Positions 59,860 through 64,000 of a stretch of DNA of 64,000 nucleotides are shown in pieces. The DNA is from Pseudomonas frederiksbergensis (lineage in GTDB: Bacteria > Pseudomonadota > Gammaproteobacteria > Pseudomonadales > Pseudomonadaceae), in NCBI RefSeq assembly GCF_000802155.2, contig NZ_JQGJ02000002.1:372001-436000 (forward strand). The letters are read 5' to 3'. Numbering within the stretch: position 1 is the first letter of the stretch; each line of letters opens with the position of its first letter. The position numbers and the translations under genes were made by a program. Under the pieces are notes generated by a model. That model was not told the origin of the DNA and did not search any database. It worked only from the letters and a program-made list of their open reading frames with translations.

Positions 59860-60180
59860 ATGCCCACATTGACGTTTATCGAACACAACGGCACCACCCA
59901 TCAGGTCAAGGGCGACATCGGCCAATCGGTGATGCAAGCCGCGACCTTCGCCTCGGTGCCCGGTATTTCCGCCGACTGCGGTGGCGCCTGCAGTTGCGCT
60001 ACTTGCCATACCTACGTGGACGAGGCCTGGCTGGGCAAGGTGCAAGCACCGCAAGGCATGGAAAGCGACATGCTCGAGTACGCCTTCGAACGCCGCGACA
60101 ACAGCCGCTTGAGCTGCCAGTTGATCATCAGCCAAGAAATGGACGGCATGGTGCTGCACCTGCCGTCGTCGCAATTCTGA
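59860..60180 (+). CDS. putidaredoxin-type [2Fe-2S] ferredoxin
   Basis: A 106-residue ferredoxin. The cluster Cys are in CGGACSCATC (C-x5-C-x2-C) and a fourth in SCQLIISQ. DCGG, MVLHLP and the ERRDNSRLSCQ stretch are typical of P450/dioxygenase partner ferredoxins. It is followed 20 bases later by its FAD reductase. No cytochrome P450 gene is in the window, so the partner could be a P450 outside it, or the Rieske dioxygenase. Confidence 0.9.
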   Translation: MPTLTFIEHNGTTHQVKGDIGQSVMQAATFASVPGISADCGGACSCATCHTYVDEAWLGKVQAPQGMESDMLEYAFERRDNSRLSCQLIISQEMDGMVLHLPSSQF

Positions 60181-60200
60181 ATGCACTTGAAGGAGCTCTC

Positions 60201-61436
60201 ATGACCCTCGCCTCAGTCGTTATCGTCGGTGCCGGCCAGGCCGGCTTTCAGGTCGCTGCCTCCCTGCGTCAGGAAGGCTATGACGGGCGCATTACCCTGA
60301 TCGGCGATGAACCAGGCCTGCCCTATCAGCGACCGCCGCTGTCCAAGGCCTATCTGCTCGGCAAAATCCAGGCGACCAATCTGCTGTTTCGCCCGGCGGA
60401 CTTTTACGCCACCCAGCGTATTGAACTGCTACATGACCAGGTCAGCGCCATTGACCGCCAGAACCAACGGGTGATCCTGGCCTCGGGTGCGGCTGTCAGT
60501 TATGACCATCTGGTGTTGGCCACCGGTGCGCACAACCGTCCCCTGCCGGTTCCCGGCGCAGAGTTGGCGCAAGTGTTCGGTATCAAGACCAAAGCCGATG
60601 CCGATGCCCTGGCGCCGCTCGCGAAAGCAGCGCGCAACGTGGTGGTGATTGGGGCCGGGTTTATCGGCCTGGAGTTCGCGGCAGTGGCCGCTGCCTTGGG
60701 CGCCAGCGTGCACGTGTTGGAGCTGGGTGAGCGCCCCATGGCCCGTGCCGTGTCGCGGGAGATGTCTGCAGTGTTTCGCCAGGCCCATGAAGCCTGGGGC
60801 GTGCATTTTGACTTCCGCCAGGGCTTGAGCCGCATCGATGGCGACAACGGCAAGGTGTGCGCGGTGCAAACCGGTGACGGACGTGTCCTGCCCGCTGACC
60901 TGGTGGTCTTTGGTATCGGCGTGATCCCCAACGCGCAACTGGCGACCGAAGCAGGCCTGGACATCGAGAACGGCATCAAGGTAGACGCCAGCCTCCTGAC
61001 TTCTGACCCGCGAATCTCCGCGGTGGGCGACGTCGCCAGTTTCCCTTGCCAGCAGAACGATGAACAACATACCCGCCTCGAGTCGGTGCAGAACGCCGTC
61101 GACCAGGCCCGCGCGGTCGTCGCGCGCTTGATGGGCAAGCCGGCGCCTTACAGCGCCCTGCCCTGGTTCTGGACCGATCAGGGGGACTTGAAGCTGCAGA
61201 TTGCCGGGCTCTCCAATGGCTACGACAGCACCGTTGTCCTCGGCTCCGTCGACGAGAAACAAGTCTCTGTGCTGTGTTTCCGCAATGACCGCCTGGTGGC
61301 CGTGGAGTCTTGCAACCGCATGGGTGATCACATGGCCGCGCGCAAGATCCTCGCCCGCGCGCCCAAGCTGACGGCTGTCGAAGCCGCCGCTGACGGTTTC
61401 GACCTGAAGGCCTGGGAAGTGGCCAATCGCGACTGA
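60201..61436 (+). CDS. FAD-dependent ferredoxin reductase
   Basis: A 411-residue putidaredoxin-reductase-type flavoprotein. The FAD motif is VVIVGAGQAGFQVAASL near residue 6-22, the NAD-binding motif VVVIGAGFIGLEFAAVAAALG near 143-163, and FAD is also held by the RISAVGDVASFP region. It moves electrons from NADH to the adjoining [2Fe-2S] ferredoxin. The ATG at 60201 follows AAGGAG. A terminator comes 24 bases after the stop. Confidence 0.92.
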   Translation: MTLASVVIVGAGQAGFQVAASLRQEGYDGRITLIGDEPGLPYQRPPLSKAYLLGKIQATNLLFRPADFYATQRIELLHDQVSAIDRQNQRVILASGAAVSYDHLVLATGAHNRPLPVPGAELAQVFGIKTKADADALAPLAKAARNVVVIGAGFIGLEFAAVAAALGASVHVLELGERPMARAVSREMSAVFRQAHEAWGVHFDFRQGLSRIDGDNGKVCAVQTGDGRVLPADLVVFGIGVIPNAQLATEAGLDIENGIKVDASLLTSDPRISAVGDVASFPCQQNDEQHTRLESVQNAVDQARAVVARLMGKPAPYSALPWFWTDQGDLKLQIAGLSNGYDSTVVLGSVDEKQVSVLCFRNDRLVAVESCNRMGDHMAARKILARAPKLTAVEAAADGFDLKAWEVANRD

Positions 61437-61459
61437 GCACTGCGGACCTGTAAACCCGC

Positions 61460-61496
61460 AGCCGCGCCCGCCCCAAAGCTGACGCGGCTTTTTTTT
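61460..61496 (+). terminator. Rho-independent terminator after the reductase
   Basis: AGCCGCG and CGCGGCT pair around a 16-base loop, followed by eight T. It ends the MFS-ferredoxin-reductase unit. Confidence 0.8.
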
Positions 61497-61518
61497 GCAC
61501 AATGCCTGGAGCGATGCG

Positions 61519-62352
61519 ATGAACAAAGTCTGGTTTATTACCGGTGCGGCCCGAGGCCTGGGTGCCGCCATTGCCAAGGCCGCGCTGACCGACGGCGACC
61601 GTGTGGTGGTCAGCGGCAGGCGCACCGACGCGCTGGAAAATGTCTTCGCCGAGTATGGCGAGCGCGTGCTGGCAGTGGCCCTGGATGTGACCGATGAAGC
61701 CCAGGCGCTTGCCGCCGCAGAGAAGGCCGTTGCGCGTTTTGGCCGAATTGATGTGCTGGTCAACAATGCCGGCTACGGGCAACTGGGGCCCTTTGAAGAC
61801 AATTTCGCCAGCGACGCCGACAAGCAGTTCGCGACCAACGTGTTTGGTGTGTTCAACGTCTGCCGTGCCGTCTTACCCATCATGCGCCAGCAACGCAGCG
61901 GCCATATATTCAATCTGTCCTCGATGGGCGGCCTGGTGGGCATGGGCGGTGCGGCGCTGTATTGCGCGTCGAAATTTGCCGTGGAAGGTTTTTCCGAATC
62001 ACTGGCCCTGGAGGTGGCGCCGTTCGGTATCAAGGTCACGCTGGTGGAACCCGGCGTTTTCCGTACCGACTTTCTCGACGCCAGTTCAGCGGTCTTCGGT
62101 GCAGGTGGGCTAGAGGATTACGCAACATTCACCGCCAAGGTCAAAAGCGCTTCGGCCGCCTACAACCACCGGCAAACCGGCAGCCCGACGAAACTGGGCA
62201 GCGCGCTGGTACAGCTGGCCAACAGTGCGCAGCCACCGTTGCGTTACCTGGCAGGCTCCGACGCTTATCAGCAAGTCCGCGACAAGCTCGACAAGATGCT
62301 CGCGCAAATCGAGCAGTGGCGGCCGCTGACCTGCTCCACCGATGGCGAATAA
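61519..62352 (+). CDS. SDR family oxidoreductase
   Basis: A 277-residue classical SDR with TGAARGLG at residues 8-15, NNAGYG near 91-96, Ser (LSSMGG), and YCASK as the active site. The C-terminal YLAGSDAYQQVRDKLDKM is typical of the subgroup of NAD(P)-dependent oxidoreductases that act on bulky substrates. The ATG at 61519 has GGAG nearby. It begins 22 bases after a terminator, so it has its own promoter or reads through. The reaction is unknown. Confidence 0.83.
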   Translation: MNKVWFITGAARGLGAAIAKAALTDGDRVVVSGRRTDALENVFAEYGERVLAVALDVTDEAQALAAAEKAVARFGRIDVLVNNAGYGQLGPFEDNFASDADKQFATNVFGVFNVCRAVLPIMRQQRSGHIFNLSSMGGLVGMGGAALYCASKFAVEGFSESLALEVAPFGIKVTLVEPGVFRTDFLDASSAVFGAGGLEDYATFTAKVKSASAAYNHRQTGSPTKLGSALVQLANSAQPPLRYLAGSDAYQQVRDKLDKMLAQIEQWRPLTCSTDGE

Positions 62353-62408
62353 CCGCAGGTGCGCATAGCCTTTCTTGACAAAAGCTGCACGCACCAGGGC
62401 GTCCACGG

Positions 62409-62759
62409 TTACTGGTTGATGAAATAACGCACAGACAACTTGCCGTCTTCGAATCGGTACAACTCGATCGTCTCGATGCCACCTTGCTGCTCGCGAAAGG
62501 CGTTCAGGTGATGACAGGCCGCCTCATTGCCATTGACGATGCACTGGCGCACCTCCACGCGAATCTTCGGCTGCTGTAGCGCCCACATGCCTTCCAACAC
62601 CTGCCAGGCATCATGCAGGGGTTTGCCGACATATTCGATACTCAAGCCATTGGCCGAGACGCTGCGGTAATGGGCGAAAAAACCCTCTTTGTCGCCTTTA
62701 TTCCAGCAGTCGATCTGGCCGTGCAGGAAGTGCTCGATTGCTTGTTTGTCCATGCTCAT
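62409..62759 (-). CDS. SnoaL-like/NTF2-fold protein
   Basis: A 116-residue protein with the NTF2-like pattern (AIEHFLHGQIDCWNKGDKEGFFAHY, then NEAACHHLNAF and IETIELYRFEDGKLSVRYFINQ). Such proteins act as isomerases, cyclases or hydrolases; the His and Asp residues lining the pocket could be catalytic. The ATG at 62759 follows GAGGA; 62753 is an alternative. It is on the same strand as the MFS gene, 23 bases after it. Confidence 0.8.
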   Translation of the reverse strand: MSMDKQAIEHFLHGQIDCWNKGDKEGFFAHYRSVSANGLSIEYVGKPLHDAWQVLEGMWALQQPKIRVEVRQCIVNGNEAACHHLNAFREQQGGIETIELYRFEDGKLSVRYFINQ

Positions 62760-62782
62760 ATCAGGTTCATCCTCAGGTGGGG

Positions 62783-64000
62783 TCAGGCGTGTTGTCCTTG
62801 CTGCGGGTTTTGTTGACGGGCCAGGAATGCCGGCTCCATCTTCAACCACAACAGAATGATCGGACCGATGATGGCGCAACAGAAACAGCACACCAGCACC
62901 GCCGAATAACTGCCGTACACGTCATAAAGATGACCGAACAGCATGGGCACCAGCCCGGAGACGATGGTAATCAGGCACAGGTGCAAACCAAAGATTCGCG
63001 CGTAGTCCTTCAGGCCGAAATAGCGGGCCATCAGGAAGGCCGCCAGATCGAATTCAGCCCCGGCACTGGCGCCAATGCACAGGGTGGCAAGGACCAGCAA
63101 CGAGGTGTTCTGCGCCCCGCCCAAGAGGAAGATCGCACAACCCAGCGCCGGTAGCGCCAGGCTCACGGCCGCGACCACCGAAGGTGAATAGCGATCCAGC
63201 AGATAGCCCACCAACAAACGTCCGCCGATGATGGAAATACCAAAGCTGCTGAAAATCTGACTGGCCTGCTGGGGGCTCAAGCCCTTGCTTTGCAGCATCG
63301 GCACGAGGTTGGTGACCATGCCGACGGTCAACGACACCGACAATATCAACGCGACGTTGAAGCCCCAGTACATCCCTGAGCGCAAGGCTTGTCTGAACGA
63401 CATGCCAGTCAGTTGCGCAAGCGCTTTCTGAGGCGTGGCATCAGCACTGGCGAGCGGTGCCGGCATGCGTAACCACATCAATGACAAAGGCAGGGTAAAC
63501 AGCATCGGCATCGCCGCCAACGCAATGAACCCGGCCTGCCAGCCGTAGGCGGCAATCAACCGCGACAACAGCGGCGGCAGAATCATCGCCATCAAGCCGG
63601 TGCCACACAGGATCACGGCCAGCGCCAACCCACGATTACGCTCGAACCACAGGTTGACCAGTTGTGTCCAGGTAATCGCAATGGTGCCGGCGCAGATGAT
63701 CGGCATGATGAAGAATGCCAGGTACAACCAGCCAATCGAGCCCTGGATCCGGGTGATGGCCAGGTAACCGACGATCTGCAGCACCATCGAAACAATCGCC
63801 ACTCGGCGCAATCCGTAACGGCGATACAACCCACCCACCAACTGCGTGGAAATCGCCACACCAGCAAACAGAAAGGTGATCGAGGCCTGCAAGTCGCCAC
63901 GACTCCAGCCGAACGCCTGCTCCAGCGGAATCACCAGGGTGCCGAAGGAATACAGCAACGCAGCGGAAATGCTCGTGCAGATGCCAAACAACCCCAGCAG
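62783..64000 (-). CDS. MFS permease, copy 2 (partial at window edge)
   Basis: About 406 residues are visible; the frame stays open to the edge of the window, so the N-terminus is missing. Strong similarity to the MFS gene at 58564-59826: AALLYSFGTLVIPLEQAFGWSRGDLQ aligns with AALLYGFGTLVVPLGDAFGWSRSELQ, and the WFERNRGLALAVILCGTGL loop matches. The two are paralogues from a duplication. It likely transports a related compound or intermediate. Confidence 0.87.
   Translation of the reverse strand: MLGLFGICTSISAALLYSFGTLVIPLEQAFGWSRGDLQASITFLFAGVAISTQLVGGLYRRYGLRRVAIVSMVLQIVGYLAITRIQGSIGWLYLAFFIMPIICAGTIAITWTQLVNLWFERNRGLALAVILCGTGLMAMILPPLLSRLIAAYGWQAGFIALAAMPMLFTLPLSLMWLRMPAPLASADATPQKALAQLTGMSFRQALRSGMYWGFNVALILSVSLTVGMVTNLVPMLQSKGLSPQQASQIFSSFGISIIGGRLLVGYLLDRYSPSVVAAVSLALPALGCAIFLLGGAQNTSLLVLATLCIGASAGAEFDLAAFLMARYFGLKDYARIFGLHLCLITIVSGLVPMLFGHLYDVYGSYSAVLVCCFCCAIIGPIILLWLKMEPAFLARQQNPQQGQHA

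Noticed and set aside
58501..63991. Cytochrome P450 gene expected as partner of the [2Fe-2S] ferredoxin and reductase
   Set aside because: No haem-binding FxxGxxxCxG pattern or P450-length ORF is present in the window; the partner must be outside it or be the Rieske oxygenase.

Overview
The window looks like Pseudomonas DNA. It is GC-rich, it has two dispersed repeats of the GCGAGC/GCTCGC type common in fluorescent pseudomonads (874-904 and 58337-58361), and its genes are typical of the genus (OprD porin, CopA/CopB, PtrA, DUF2790). It reads as a catabolic gene cluster that was split by one large, apparently complete transposon.

Flanking catabolic cluster (1-9319 and 55166-64000). In order it encodes an acyl-CoA ligase (partial), an SDR dehydrogenase, a DUF2889 protein, the beta and alpha subunits of a Rieske ring-hydroxylating dioxygenase, a fumarylacetoacetase-fold hydrolase, a second SDR, a DUF35 Zn-ribbon protein with a thiolase-like partner, and an IclR regulator. 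After the transposon come a second fumarylacetoacetase-fold hydrolase, a type I extradiol dioxygenase, an SDR, a 3Fe/4Fe ferredoxin, two related MFS permeases, a putidaredoxin-type [2Fe-2S] ferredoxin with its FAD reductase, another SDR and a SnoaL-like protein. This gene content matches what I recall of the abietane diterpenoid (dit) cluster of Pseudomonas abietaniphila: DitA1A2A3, DitC, an IclR-type DitR, a permease and a thiolase-like gene. The assignment is by gene content only. A 25-bp operator-like motif of fixed spacing lies in front of four of these transcription units, with a weaker fifth copy, and is a candidate binding site for the IclR regulator.

Transposon (9325-55160, 45,836 bp). 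It has 35-bp terminal inverted repeats differing at one position and a 5-bp target duplication, GTAAA. The left end carries tnpA-tnpC and the right end the divergent tnpS/tnpT resolution genes, which is the Tn4651/Tn4652 arrangement of the Tn3 family. It interrupts a 94-codon ORF that becomes continuous when the element and one target copy are removed.

Transposon cargo, left to right: a sterol-desaturase-like enzyme and an AraC regulator; a CusCBA efflux system whose CusB carries a CusF-like tail; a HupE/UreJ and anchor-protein group; an RcnR-like sensor with an RcnA-like Ni/Co exporter; small membrane and secreted proteins and an OprD porin; a copA-copB-cytochrome c-DUF411 operon; PtrA; a bufferin cluster (bufA-bufB-bufC); a CopZ chaperone with a CueR-type promoter; a Gabija-like OLD nuclease/UvrD helicase pair; a copper P-type ATPase; two cupredoxins; and CopRS. 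Six sites resembling a CopR box lie in front of the copper genes. From 46.0 to 51.3 kb is a patchwork of small regulatory, antitoxin-like and nuclease genes, including an HNH nuclease fused to a JAMM/JAB metalloprotease and two frameshifted genes. A nucleotidyltransferase pair and a small antitoxin-like ORF sit beside tnpT.

Together, the transposon gives copper detoxification at several levels (periplasmic oxidation and sequestration, RND and P-type export, ribosomal-peptide sequestration) plus nickel/cobalt export and phage defence, inside a pathway for a polycyclic or diterpenoid aromatic substrate.
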